Assembly (NCBI GenBank): GCA_030684415.1
Contig: JAUXNL010000457.1
Coordinates: 1-35,578 of the forward strand
Direction: 5' to 3'
DNA: 35,578 bases
Source of the DNA: Moraxellaceae bacterium
Lineage (GTDB): Bacteria; Pseudomonadota; Gammaproteobacteria; Pseudomonadales; Moraxellaceae
Shown here: piece by piece, positions 7,240-15,046 of the stretch
Layout: every line of letters begins with the position of its first letter
How positions within the stretch are numbered: position 1 is the stretch's first letter
Position numbers and translations under genes: made by a program
Notes under the pieces: generated by a model
What the model saw: only the letters and a program-made list of their open reading frames with translations
What the model was told of the DNA's origin: nothing
Databases searched by the model: none

Positions 7240-7287
7240 TTGACAGGCTAAGGTCGCCTGCATAATGTGACAACGCATGTTGCCAGA
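7240..7287 (+). promoter_or_regulatory. Candidate sigma-70 promoter and TetR operator for the SDR gene
   Basis: TTGACA at 7240-7245 matches the -35 consensus. CATAAT (7261-7266) or TAATGT (7263-7268) can serve as -10, with 15- or 17-bp spacers. An imperfect dyad (CAAC-GCAT-GTTG core at 7271-7282, 7 of 9 positions paired over 7266-7287) overlaps the expected start point and would suit a TetR repressor. The gene start is 7401, so the leader would be ~125 nt. Confidence 0.45.
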
Positions 7288-7400
7288 TGGTTCCGGTGCT
7301 CACAAGTTACCGAGCCCGGAACAGGGGCGCGGGGTGTTTCCCGCCCCGGTGTCGCGCCCTTCGGCAATGCCTCCCCATTACCCATAGCAGGAAACAGAAC

Positions 7401-8249
7401 ATGAAGACGCTCAAAGACAAGGTTGCCGCCATCACCGGTGCGGGCTCGGGCATCGGCCGCGCCACCGCCATCCTCATGGCCAGCAAAGGCTGCCATCTTG
7501 CCCTTTCCGACGTGAACGAAGCCGGCCTTGCTGAGACTGCCGAAAAGGCGCGCCAGCATGGCGTGAAAGTCACCACCAAGAAGGTGGACGTGGCCAGCCG
7601 TGAGCAGATGTACACCTGGGCCGAAGACGTTGTGCGTGACCATGGCCTCGTCAACATCATCTTCAACAATGCCGGTGTTGCCCTTGGCGCGACGGTTGAA
7701 GACATGCAGTACGACGATTTCGAATGGCTGATGGGCATCAATTTCTGGGGCGTGGTGTACGGCACCAAGGCGTTCCTGCCGCATATCAAGACCGCGGGTG
7801 AAGGCGCCATCGTCAATGTGTCGTCCGTGTTCGGCCTGATCGCCGTGCCGACGCAATCGGCTTACAACGCCGCCAAATTCGCTGTGAAGGGCTTTACCGA
7901 AGCGCTGCGCGAAGAAATGGAAATTGCAGGCACCAACATCGGCGTGACCTGCGTGCACCCGGGGGGCATCAAGACCAACATCGCCCGTAATGCTCGCGTG
8001 ACCGAAACCAAGGGGCTGGTGGACGAAAAGTCCACGCGCGATTTCGAGAAGGCCTTCATCACCACGCCGGAAAAGGCCGCTGAGGCCGTGGTTGGCGCCA
8101 TCATGAAGAACAGCCGTCGTCTGCTGATCGGACCGGATGCCGTGGCCATCGACCTGATGCAGCGCTTCCTGCCAACGCAGTACCAGCGCATTCTCGAAGT
8201 GGGTGCCAAGCAGCGTGCCCGTAAGCTGGGCGGTGTTGGCGTGGTCTGA
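7401..8249 (+). CDS. Short-chain dehydrogenase/reductase (classical SDR)
   Basis: 282-aa NAD(P)-dependent oxidoreductase. Rossmann motif TGAGSGIGR at residues 12-20, NNAG at 89-92, catalytic Ser141/142, Tyr155 and Lys159 (YNAAK). An Asp at position 37 at the end of the second strand favours NAD(H) over NADP(H). An upstream in-frame extension to 7287 was dropped because ATG 7401 has a good ribosome site (AGGAAA) and starts the Rossmann fold at the usual distance. The C-terminal extension (~225-282, with LLIGPDAVAIDLMQRFLPTQY) is seen in SDRs annotated as alcohol or acetoin dehydrogenase-like; substrate unknown. Divergent from the TetR gene and probably controlled by it. Confidence 0.9.
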   Translation: MKTLKDKVAAITGAGSGIGRATAILMASKGCHLALSDVNEAGLAETAEKARQHGVKVTTKKVDVASREQMYTWAEDVVRDHGLVNIIFNNAGVALGATVEDMQYDDFEWLMGINFWGVVYGTKAFLPHIKTAGEGAIVNVSSVFGLIAVPTQSAYNAAKFAVKGFTEALREEMEIAGTNIGVTCVHPGGIKTNIARNARVTETKGLVDEKSTRDFEKAFITTPEKAAEAVVGAIMKNSRRLLIGPDAVAIDLMQRFLPTQYQRILEVGAKQRARKLGGVGVV

Positions 8250-8267
8250 CCCGCCTCGCGACCTTGA

Positions 8268-8343
8268 GCGCTTGCTGAAGATTGTTGGCGGCAGGCACTA
8301 ACAGCTTGCTGAAAAAGCCCTGGAGGGGCGTTTTTCAGCAAGC
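8268..8343. repeat. TTGCTGAAAAA inverted-repeat element, copy 1
   Basis: GCTTGCTGAAAAA (8304-8316) and its exact complement TTTTTCAGCAAGC (8331-8343) form a 13-bp perfect inverted repeat with an inner GCCC/GGGC pair. A further GCTTGCTGAA lies at 8268-8277. The same terminal sequence recurs on the other side of the next gene. The palindrome may also act as a terminator for the SDR gene. Confidence 0.7.
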
Positions 8344-8366
8344 GGCTAAAGATGCTGTATCCCGGA

Positions 8367-8399
8367 GCCGGCAGCGTTATTCTCGCTGCCGGCTTTTTT
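8367..8399 (+). terminator. Rho-independent terminator after the SDR gene
   Basis: GCCGGCAGCG (8367-8376) and CGCTGCCGGC (8384-8393) make a perfect 10-bp stem with a 7-nt loop, followed by six T. It lies 20 bp before the next gene's start, so that gene needs its own promoter or read-through. Confidence 0.85.
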
Positions 8400-8419
8400 A
8401 TGGATGAAGGATAGAGGGC

Positions 8420-9580
8420 ATGACTGATTATCTGCGGCGCAATCTGGAAGAGGTCGACCTGACGCCGGGGCGCGGCCGCGTCAGTGGCAGCCTGTCGGTG
8501 GGGCTGGGTCTGCTGGGCATCATGGGTGCGCTGTGTTTTCTGTTTCCTGATCTGCTCACCACGCCCGATTTCCAGCCGCTCTACAACGCGACGGTTTTGC
8601 GTCAGGTGCTGTTTGGTGGGATCGGCTTCGCGTTCGTGTTCGGCTTTTACAGTGTGATGCAAGGCCACAGCCGCTGGCTGGGCTTGGTCGGGCTTGCGCT
8701 CAGCAGTGTGGCGGCGGTACTTGGGAGCATGGAGACTGAGCGTGCTTTGCCGGCCGAGCGCAGCCTTTATGCCGGGCTCGATTATTTTGTGCTGACCTTG
8801 CTGGTGCTGGCGTTGGTCTTCATTCCGCTGGAGCGCCTGTTCCCCAAATCGCCCGAACAGAAAACCCTGCGCGCCGGTTGGACGACCGATCTAAAGTATT
8901 TTCTCTTCAGCCATCTGGGTGTGCAGATCATCAGCTTTTTTACGGTGATTCCGGCGCAGCATTTCTTTGCCTGGCTGATTGATGCGGACTTTCAGCGCCT
9001 GATTGCCAGCCAGCCGGTGTGGCTGCAATTCATCGAGATTCTGGTAGTGGTCGATTTCACCACCTACTGGATGCACCGCAGCATGCACGAGGTGCCGTGG
9101 CTCTGGAAAATCCATGCGGTCCATCACTCCACCTTGCAGATGGACTGGCTGGCGTCGTCACGCATCCACTTTCTGGAAATCGTCAGCAACCGTTTGCTGG
9201 GCTATCTGCCGATTTTCATCCTCGGCTTTACCCCGGCGGCGGTGTATGCCTACCTCGTGTTTGTATCGTTTCACGCGATTTTCATTCATGCCAATGTGCG
9301 TTTTCGTTTTCCGGTCATTCGCCATCTGTTGGCGACGCCGGAGTTCCATCATTGGCACCACACCTCGCAAGACGAAGGTGTCGACATCAACTACGCGGGC
9401 TTTCTGCCGATCTATGATCGCCTTTTCGGCACCTATTACTTGCCGGCGAATTTGCCGGAACGCTACGGTACGCGTGGTGCGCCCTTGCCGGAGGGATTTA
9501 CGGATCAGTTCCTGTACCCGTTCCGGCAGTGGCAGGAAATGCGTGCCGCCCGCAAGCCGGATGACTCGGCGTCGCACTGA
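8420..9580 (+). CDS. Sterol desaturase / fatty acid hydroxylase family membrane protein
   Basis: 386-aa multi-pass membrane di-iron enzyme of the fatty acid hydroxylase superfamily. Several hydrophobic segments lie at ~25-45, 62-80, 87-103, 117-137 and 160-185, with others between the histidine clusters. The His motifs that bind the di-iron centre are all visible: HRSMHE, then HAVHH, and FHHWHH followed by DEGVDINYAGFLPIYDRLFGTYY. Such proteins hydroxylate or desaturate sterols, carotenoids or lipids using O2; the substrate here is unknown. It starts at ATG 8420 after AGGATAGAGGGC. It stands alone, preceded by a terminator and bracketed by copies of a TTGCTGAAAAA repeat. Confidence 0.88.
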   Translation: MTDYLRRNLEEVDLTPGRGRVSGSLSVGLGLLGIMGALCFLFPDLLTTPDFQPLYNATVLRQVLFGGIGFAFVFGFYSVMQGHSRWLGLVGLALSSVAAVLGSMETERALPAERSLYAGLDYFVLTLLVLALVFIPLERLFPKSPEQKTLRAGWTTDLKYFLFSHLGVQIISFFTVIPAQHFFAWLIDADFQRLIASQPVWLQFIEILVVVDFTTYWMHRSMHEVPWLWKIHAVHHSTLQMDWLASSRIHFLEIVSNRLLGYLPIFILGFTPAAVYAYLVFVSFHAIFIHANVRFRFPVIRHLLATPEFHHWHHTSQDEGVDINYAGFLPIYDRLFGTYYLPANLPERYGTRGAPLPEGFTDQFLYPFRQWQEMRAARKPDDSASH

Positions 9581-9731
9581 CCGCTTGCTGAAAAATGCTT
9601 TCCAGCAAGCGGCTTCTCGGGCAGGGAGGGCCGTCAATCACCCTTAAGTGAGTGATTCAGCGTGGAGCGATTCCGGACATGTGCGAAATCGCGGGTTGAA
9701 AAAACCCGGGTTGGCCTTTTTCAGCAAACGC
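9581..9731. repeat. TTGCTGAAAAA element, copy 2 (MITE-like, ~150 bp)
   Basis: Begins directly after the desaturase stop with CCGCTTGCTG (9581-9590), whose exact complement CAGCAAGCGG lies at 9603-9612. It ends with TTTTTCAGCAAACG (~9717-9730), an inverted copy of the same terminus. Between them are small hairpins (for example CGGGTT/AACCCG around 9692-9708). No coding sequence fits inside. A non-autonomous miniature transposable element or REP-like element is the best reading. Confidence 0.6.
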
Positions 9732-9756
9732 TTAAGTGGTCAGGCGGAGATAAGTG

Positions 9757-10197
9757 ATGGTCGTTGATGGACGAAAGGTAGTTCTGGCGCTGTTTGGATT
9801 AGTGCTGTCGGGCTGCGCGCCGTTCCAGACGCGACCACTGGATTCGCTGGAGCGGCTGCTGCTACAGGAGCGCTATGCCGATGTGCTGGCGCACAGCAGT
9901 CGTGAGCGGCTGGTGCACATCAATCTGTATTCCAGCCTTGTGGCTCACGATATTGCACAAGTGATGGTGCACGGGCGCGCTGCGCCACCGTTGCTCTGCG
10001 CGCCGATACTGGAGCGCTACCCCACAACGATTGCCACGACCATGGAAGTGTGTCGGCAGTTGCAAAAGAAACTGGCGGGCGAGCTTGTCAGTGACGAAGA
10101 GTTGTTGGCCATGGATGACATTGCGCGGCGCCAGTTCCCGCGTGAGCGTTATCTGGTGACGGTGATGACGAGGGTTCGCGCCGCTCCGCTGAAATGA
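9757..10197 (+). CDS. Small putative lipoprotein of unknown function
   Basis: 146-aa product from ATG 9757 (a GTG at 9754 is alternative) with GGAG 8 nt upstream. The N-terminus MVVDGRKVVLALFGLVLSGC has a clear lipobox, L-S-G-C, so the mature protein would start at Cys20 and be membrane-anchored in the periplasm. The rest is a mostly helical ~125-residue domain with two further Cys (LLCAPI, EVCRQL) that could pair. No family recognised. Confidence 0.75.
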   Translation: MVVDGRKVVLALFGLVLSGCAPFQTRPLDSLERLLLQERYADVLAHSSRERLVHINLYSSLVAHDIAQVMVHGRAAPPLLCAPILERYPTTIATTMEVCRQLQKKLAGELVSDEELLAMDDIARRQFPRERYLVTVMTRVRAAPLK

Positions 10198-10331
10198 AGC
10201 CAGCGGCATCGATGGCGCTACGGCGTAGTGTGTCGTGATTTCTTTGTATCGGCTTTTCGGGTGGTTCAGTCGTGGGCTGTTTGGGTGTTTGCTTGCGCGG
10301 CTGTTGCCACAGCAGGCAACGGCAGAAGCCC

Positions 10332-10796
10332 TTAACTGCCGCCCACAAAACTCAGTTGGCGCCAGCTTTCATAAATCACCACGGCCGCTGAATTCGACAG
10401 GTTCAGGCTGCGGCTGTCCGGCCGCATCGGCAGGCGCAGGCGGCGGTCGGGTGTGAATTCCGCCAACACCTCCGGTGGCAGGCCGCGTGTCTCCGGCCCG
10501 AAAACGAATGCATCGCCGGCGCGCACGTCCAGCGCATGAAACGGCGCACTGCCCTTGGTGGTCATGGCGAAAAGCCGTGGCGGCTCTGCGCTGGCGATGA
10601 AGTCTGCCAGCGTGTCGTGCACCTGCATGTCGGCCCACTCGTGGTAGTCCAGCCCGGCGCGTTTGAGCTTGCGGTCGTCGAGCTCGAAACCGAGCGGGCG
10701 CACAAGGTGCAGCGCCGCACCGGTGTTGGCGCAGAGGCGGATGATGTTGCCGGTGTTGCCGGGAATTTCCGGCTGGAAGAGAACGATGCGGATCAT
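10332..10796 (-). CDS. trmL: tRNA (cytidine/uridine-34-2'-O)-methyltransferase
   Basis: 154-aa SPOUT-class (TrmH family) methyltransferase that methylates the wobble ribose of tRNA-Leu isoacceptors using SAM. Start ATG 10796 begins MIRIVLFQPEIPGNTGNIIR, the family's signature N-terminus. FGPETRGLP and the knot motif MRPDSRSLNLSNSAAVVIYE close the trefoil-knot SAM site. The length equals the E. coli protein (~157 aa). Divergent from the secreted basic protein at 10908. Confidence 0.93.
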   Translation of the reverse strand: MIRIVLFQPEIPGNTGNIIRLCANTGAALHLVRPLGFELDDRKLKRAGLDYHEWADMQVHDTLADFIASAEPPRLFAMTTKGSAPFHALDVRAGDAFVFGPETRGLPPEVLAEFTPDRRLRLPMRPDSRSLNLSNSAAVVIYESWRQLSFVGGS

Positions 10797-10907
10797 GGGC
10801 GCGGAGTGTAGCCGAAGCGGCGGTGTCAACCGATGGGGGCGGCTGGCGTTAATCAGGGGGAGAGCCGGCTCAGCCTCATCCCTGACCCGAACCAAAGGAC
10901 ATACCCC

Positions 10908-11363
10908 ATGAATATCCGTTCCCTGAATCACCGCCAGACCGTTCTGGCCCTTGGCCTTGTCGCCCTGATGGGCAGCACCGCCAGCTTTGCCAATGATGGT
11001 CGTGAAAAGCGCGAAGGCCGCCATGGCGGCAAGCCCGGCAGCTTCACCACTGAGGTCGTGACCACCACCGACGATGGCAAGGTTTTCAAACGCCGTATCG
11101 AGCAGAAAGTGGCGGATGGCAAACTGGAGCGCCGCACGCAGGTCACGCGCCCGGATGGCAAGACTGCCAGCCAGGTGTTGATCGCCACACGTGATGGCGA
11201 CAAGGGCGTCACGCGCAAGGTCGAGGGCACCGACTTCGACGGCAAGCCCTATGTCCGCGAAAGCACGCACCGCCGTGAAGGCGAGGGCCGCGCGCCTCAT
11301 GCGGGCAAGTGGCGTGAGCATGCACGTGCCGACAAGGCGTCGGCCGATGGCGGCGCACGCTGA
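10908..11363 (+). CDS. Secreted basic protein of unknown function
   Basis: 151-aa product from ATG 10908 after AAAGGACATACCCC. Residues 1-29 form a Sec signal peptide (basic start, then VLALGLVALMGSTASFA), cleaved before NDGREK. The mature part is strongly charged and low in hydrophobics, with repeated beta-hairpin-like units (TTTDDGKVFKRRIEQKVADG, TRPDGKTASQV, GTDFDGKPYVRE). It resembles nothing I can name. The gene lies ~140 bp upstream of the ECF sigma factor gene on the same strand and could belong to its regulon or operon (inference). Confidence 0.72.
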   Translation: MNIRSLNHRQTVLALGLVALMGSTASFANDGREKREGRHGGKPGSFTTEVVTTTDDGKVFKRRIEQKVADGKLERRTQVTRPDGKTASQVLIATRDGDKGVTRKVEGTDFDGKPYVRESTHRREGEGRAPHAGKWREHARADKASADGGAR

Positions 11364-11503
11364 TCATGGCGCGCGGGCAGACGGTGCCGGCAAACCTTTC
11401 GCTGGCGCCAGTGCTTGCGTATCGTAGCGGCGGCCCCACAGCCGTGACGCCCGTCGCTACGACGGCAGCCCCCCCTTCTTCCGGTTCCGCCAGGTTTTCG
11501 CCC

Positions 11504-12058
11504 ATGACTGATGCCGTAACGCCGCTGTCGCTCGACGCCTTCCTTCGGGAAGTCGGGCGGCGTGCACAGGTGATGGCGGAAATTGCCACGCGTGACCGTG
11601 AGGCGGCGCTCGATATCGTGCAGGACAGCATGTTGGCGCTGGCCACGCGCTATGCCGACAAGCCGGCAGCCGAATGGGGGCCACTGTTCCAGACCATCTT
11701 GCAAAGCCGCATCATGGACTGGCATCGCACGCGCACCCGGCGTGGCCGGTGGTTCACCTGGCTGGCGCCGCGCGATGACGAGGACGACAGCGACCCGTGG
11801 GCCGACGTGCCGGAACAGCAGAGCTCCGATCCTGCCCTGCTGCTGGAACGGGCGCGTGACATGGAGACGGTGCAGGCGGCGCTGGCGGCATTGCCGCTGC
11901 GCCAGCAGCAAGCCTTCATGCTGCGCATCTGGGAAGGGTTGGATACCGCGGCAACGGCCCGTGCCATGGGCTGTTCGGAAGGAAGTGTGAAAACGCATTT
12001 GTCGCGAGCCATGCAGGTATTGCGTGCTCGCCTGGAGGATGGCCATGAGGCCGACTGA
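11504..12058 (+). CDS. ECF-type RNA polymerase sigma factor
   Basis: 184-aa sigma factor from ATG 11504; the upstream in-frame extension to 11366 is unlike the family. Sigma region 2 spans ~10-85 (RDREAALDIVQDSMLALATR, FQTILQSRIMDWHR), a charged linker with DDEDDSDPWADVPEQ follows, and region 4 spans ~125-178 (LPLRQQQAFMLRIWEGLDTA, then CSEGSVKTHLSRAMQVLR as the HTH). It is of the type found with DUF3619 and DUF3106 genes, which is the arrangement here: the next gene overlaps it by 14 bp. The neighbouring TM protein may act as its anti-sigma partner (inference). Confidence 0.88.
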   Translation: MTDAVTPLSLDAFLREVGRRAQVMAEIATRDREAALDIVQDSMLALATRYADKPAAEWGPLFQTILQSRIMDWHRTRTRRGRWFTWLAPRDDEDDSDPWADVPEQQSSDPALLLERARDMETVQAALAALPLRQQQAFMLRIWEGLDTAATARAMGCSEGSVKTHLSRAMQVLRARLEDGHEAD

Positions 12059-12500
12059 CGTGAACGCTGCGGACCCCAACGCCGATGGCGTGAACAGCAA
12101 AGGCTTGAGTCAAGCGGACCTGAATGAGGCTGGCATGAATGATGACGACGCGCTGACACCCTCCGAGCGTGAATTGGCGGGCGTGTTGCGGCACACGCTG
12201 GAGCAGGCCGCTGCGCAGCCGGATACCACACTGGATGCGGCATTGGCCGCCACACGTGCACAAGTGCAGGACTTGCGTGCACGGCCTTCGCGCCGTCCAC
12301 AGGCATGGATGGTGGCCGGCGGTTTTGCGCTCGCCGCCAGCTTGGCCGTCGTGGTGGTGTTGCCGGAGCGACAGGCGCCGACGACGCGTGGCGTGTCGGT
12401 GGTGAGTCTGGCCGCGGCACCGGCGACGGCTGTTGACCTGCAGTTGCTGGATGATCTGGATTTGTTGATGGCAATGGGGGAGCCGGCGAATGGCAGTTGA
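12045..12500 (+). CDS. DUF3619-like single-pass membrane protein, possible anti-sigma factor
   Basis: 151-aa product read from ATG 12045, which overlaps the sigma gene's end and has GGAGG 7 nt upstream. Residues ~1-85 are cytoplasmic, acidic and partly helical (SERELAGVLRHTLEQAA). One membrane helix at ~88-107 (MVAGGFALAASLAVVVVLP) is followed by a short periplasmic tail with DLQLLDDLDLLMAMGE. Size and layout fit the DUF3619 family, which is encoded between a sigma factor and a DUF3106 gene. An anti-sigma role is plausible from position and topology but not shown. Confidence 0.7.
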   Translation: MRPTDVNAADPNADGVNSKGLSQADLNEAGMNDDDALTPSERELAGVLRHTLEQAAAQPDTTLDAALAATRAQVQDLRARPSRRPQAWMVAGGFALAASLAVVVVLPERQAPTTRGVSVVSLAAAPATAVDLQLLDDLDLLMAMGEPANGS

Positions 12501-12540
12501 GCGGTTGTTGCCTGCGCATCCCTGTGCTGGAGAAGGTGTA

Positions 12541-13194
12541 ATGAAAAATCGGCGGTGCGATTCAGTAAGGTTCTGGTCTGGTTGGCTTGGCTTGATGCGG
12601 TCGTGCGCAATGAAGCCCCGCTCATTGGGGCTCGGGTCGTTGCTGCTGGGGCGAGCACTGTTGGCCTCATGGCTGATGGCGAGTTCGCTGGTGCTGGCGG
12701 CTCCGGCCGATTTCGAACAGCTTGACCCGGAGACGCAAGCCTTTCTAGGCAAGGTTCGTGATGACTGGCGTCAGCTCTCGCCAGAGCGTCGCGATGCTTT
12801 GTTGCAGCGCGTGCAGGAATGGAAAAGCCTGCCGCCAGAGCAGCGTGAAGAGTTGCGCGCCCGACATCAGCGCTTTCGCCAGTTACCACCAGAAGAGCAG
12901 GAGGCCCTTCGCAAGAAATTTTCAGACTGGCGCAAGCGCCCGCCTGAAGAGCGTGAAGCCTTGCGTGACAAGTGGCGCAGCATGAGCCCGGAGGAAAAGC
13001 GCGAAGCCGCGAAGCGTGGCGGTTTTGATCAAGGTCGTGATCGCGGCGCTGTACCTGACGAGGCGCGCAAGGAAAAACGCGAAGACCGCCCACACAAAGA
13101 CCGTCCAAACAAAGACAAAGGGCGTGATAAAGAGTCGCGCCATGATAAAGAATCGGGCCGTGACGGTGAGCGGGGCCAGCGCGAATGGCGTTGA
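12541..13194 (+). CDS. DUF3106 family periplasmic protein
   Basis: 217-aa product from ATG 12541 with GGAGAAGG 4-5 nt upstream (another Met lies 23 residues in). A signal sequence ends near SSLVLAAPADF. The mature part carries 4-5 tandem ~15-18-residue helical repeats of the form L-P-P-E-x-R-E-x-L-R-x-x-W (LSPERRDALL, LPPEQREELR, LPPEEQEALR, RPPEEREALR, MSPEEKREA), followed by a long Lys/Arg/Asp-rich disordered tail (from ~165). DUF3106 proteins have this repeat. The repeats recall periplasmic stress chaperones of the Spy/CpxP type in composition only. Last gene of the sigma operon; a bidirectional terminator lies at 13331-13364. Confidence 0.8.
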   Translation: MKNRRCDSVRFWSGWLGLMRSCAMKPRSLGLGSLLLGRALLASWLMASSLVLAAPADFEQLDPETQAFLGKVRDDWRQLSPERRDALLQRVQEWKSLPPEQREELRARHQRFRQLPPEEQEALRKKFSDWRKRPPEEREALRDKWRSMSPEEKREAAKRGGFDQGRDRGAVPDEARKEKREDRPHKDRPNKDKGRDKESRHDKESGRDGERGQREWR

Positions 13195-13552
13195 AAAAGT
13201 TTTCTTGAGCTTTTCCCTGCGTGGCGCGGCCCAGCCTATGTCTGTCGCGGCACTGTAGGGCGGTGATGTCTCGCAGTACGAGGTACTACAAGAGTGGCCC
13301 GTGTTGGGTGTGTTGAAGATGCCTTGCTGAATAAAAAGCCGTCACGAAAGTGACGGCTTTTTATTGGCCAAGAAGTCTCTGCAAGCGTGAAGCCGTTCGG
13401 GTTGAGGGCTTCCACAGAGCCTACCTGTGCGTGCTCCAAATGGGCTTCCGATTGACTCAGCAATGCCTTGACGCCGCATGAGCAGTATTTTCCGGCCAGC
13501 AGCTAAGCGCGAGTGGCACTATTCGGAGACTTCGCCAATAAATGCGCAGCAA
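13195..13552. other. Convergent intergenic region
   Basis: 358 bp between the ends of the DUF3106 and glnG genes. Apart from the terminator at 13331-13364 I see no gene or repeat. Confidence 0.5.
13331..13364. terminator. Bidirectional rho-independent terminator
   Basis: AAAAA precedes GCCGTCAC (13338-13345), a GAAA loop, GTGACGGC (13350-13357) and TTTTTA. The 8-bp perfect stem with an A tract before and a T tract after can stop transcription from both sides; it lies between the sigma-factor operon and the convergent glnLG genes. Confidence 0.88.
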
Positions 13553-14983
13553 TCAGTCTTCGTCGTCTTCGCCTGCAATCTCCATTTTCAGTTCTTTGAT
13601 CTTGCGGGTGAGCGTGTTGCGGCCCCAGCCCAGCAATTCGGCGGCGTCACGGCGACGGCCGCCGGTGTGGTTCAGTGCGCTGGTGATCATGATGCGTTCA
13701 AACGCTGGCATGGCGGTGTCCAGCAAGGGGGCGCCGCCGGCCGCCAGTTGTTTGCGTGCCCAGTCGGCCAATGACTGCTCCCAGCCCTGTGCGGGCCGCG
13801 CGCTGTCGGCGTCAGGAGTGGTGCGCATTTCCGGTGGCAGATCGCTCACCAGGATTTCGCGCCCCGAGGCCATGACCGTCAGCCAGCGGCAAGTGTTTTC
13901 AAGCTGGCGCACATTGCCGGGCCACGGCAGTTGCTGCAAGTAGGCGGCGGTTTCCGGGCGCAGTACCTTGTGTTCTACATTCAACTCACGCGCGGCACGC
14001 ACCAGAAAATGCGCGGCCAGCGCGCCGATGTCTTCGCGGCGGTCGCGCAAGCGCGGAATGTGCACACGGATCACGTTCAGGCGATGGAACAAATCTTCGC
14101 GGAACTTACCTTCTGCCACCAGTCGCTCAAGGTTCTGGTGCGTGGCGGCAATGATGCGTACATCCACTTTGACCGGGGTATGGCCACCGACGCGGTAGAA
14201 CTCGCCATCCGCCAGCACACGCAACAGACGGGTTTGTGTTTCCAGCGGCATGTCGCCGATTTCATCCAGAAACAGCGTGCCTCCGTTCGCTTGCTCGAAC
14301 CGGCCCTGGCGCTGTGCGCTGGCACCGGTGAAGGCGCCTTTTTCATGGCCGAACAGTTCGGACTCCATCAGGTCTTTCGGAATCGCGGCCATGTTCAGCG
14401 CAATGAAGGGGCGGCTGGCGCGCGGCGAATGACGGTGCAGTGCATGAGCGACCAGTTCTTTGCCGGTGCCAGACTCGCCATTGATGAGCACGGTGATGTT
14501 GGAGTTGGAAAGGCGGCCGATGGCACGGAAAACTTCCTGCATGGCCGGCGATTCGCCGATGATTTCTGGCGTGGCGCCCGGCAGTTCTGGCGCACCTGCA
14601 TTTTTCAGTTGTTCGTGGTGATGCGCGACGGCGCGCTTGACCAGTGCAATCGCGTCGTCCACATCAAAGGGTTTCGGCAGGTATTCGAATGCACCACCCT
14701 GATAAGACGATACGGCGGAGTCCAGATCGGAATGCGCGGTCATGATGATGACGGGCAAATCCGGATGATCAAGACGGATGCGGGTCAGCAGTGACAGGCC
14801 ATCGATACCGGGCATGCGGATGTCGCTGATGATGGCGTCGGGCTGTTCTTTTTCGAGTTTGGCGAGTGCGCTGTTGCCATCTTCAAACGTGACGGCATCC
14901 ATGCCTTCCTGCATCAGTGCTTTTTCCAGCACCCAGCGGATCGAGCGGTCATCATCAATAATCCAGACCTTGTCGGCGCTCAT
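13553..14983 (-). CDS. glnG: Nitrogen regulation response regulator NtrC
   Basis: 476-aa sigma-54-dependent activator of nitrogen-assimilation genes. The receiver domain (1-120) has phospho-acceptor Asp54 in ISDIRMPG. The AAA+ domain (~145-370) has Walker A GESGTGKE, the sigma-54-contacting GAFTGA loop (EKGAFTGAS) and Walker B LFLDEIGDMP. The C-terminal Fis-type HTH is RRRDAAELLGWGRNTLTRKI. Full length for NtrC (~470 aa). The start at 14983 has GGGAG upstream. It lies 63 bp after glnL and is probably co-transcribed with it. Confidence 0.96.
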   Translation of the reverse strand: MSADKVWIIDDDRSIRWVLEKALMQEGMDAVTFEDGNSALAKLEKEQPDAIISDIRMPGIDGLSLLTRIRLDHPDLPVIIMTAHSDLDSAVSSYQGGAFEYLPKPFDVDDAIALVKRAVAHHHEQLKNAGAPELPGATPEIIGESPAMQEVFRAIGRLSNSNITVLINGESGTGKELVAHALHRHSPRASRPFIALNMAAIPKDLMESELFGHEKGAFTGASAQRQGRFEQANGGTLFLDEIGDMPLETQTRLLRVLADGEFYRVGGHTPVKVDVRIIAATHQNLERLVAEGKFREDLFHRLNVIRVHIPRLRDRREDIGALAAHFLVRAARELNVEHKVLRPETAAYLQQLPWPGNVRQLENTCRWLTVMASGREILVSDLPPEMRTTPDADSARPAQGWEQSLADWARKQLAAGGAPLLDTAMPAFERIMITSALNHTGGRRRDAAELLGWGRNTLTRKIKELKMEIAGEDDED

Positions 14984-15046
14984 GACAGTTTTCTCCCTGA
15001 AGCATTTTGCAGGGCCGCCGAGGCGGCCTCATCAACGGTGTGAGAC

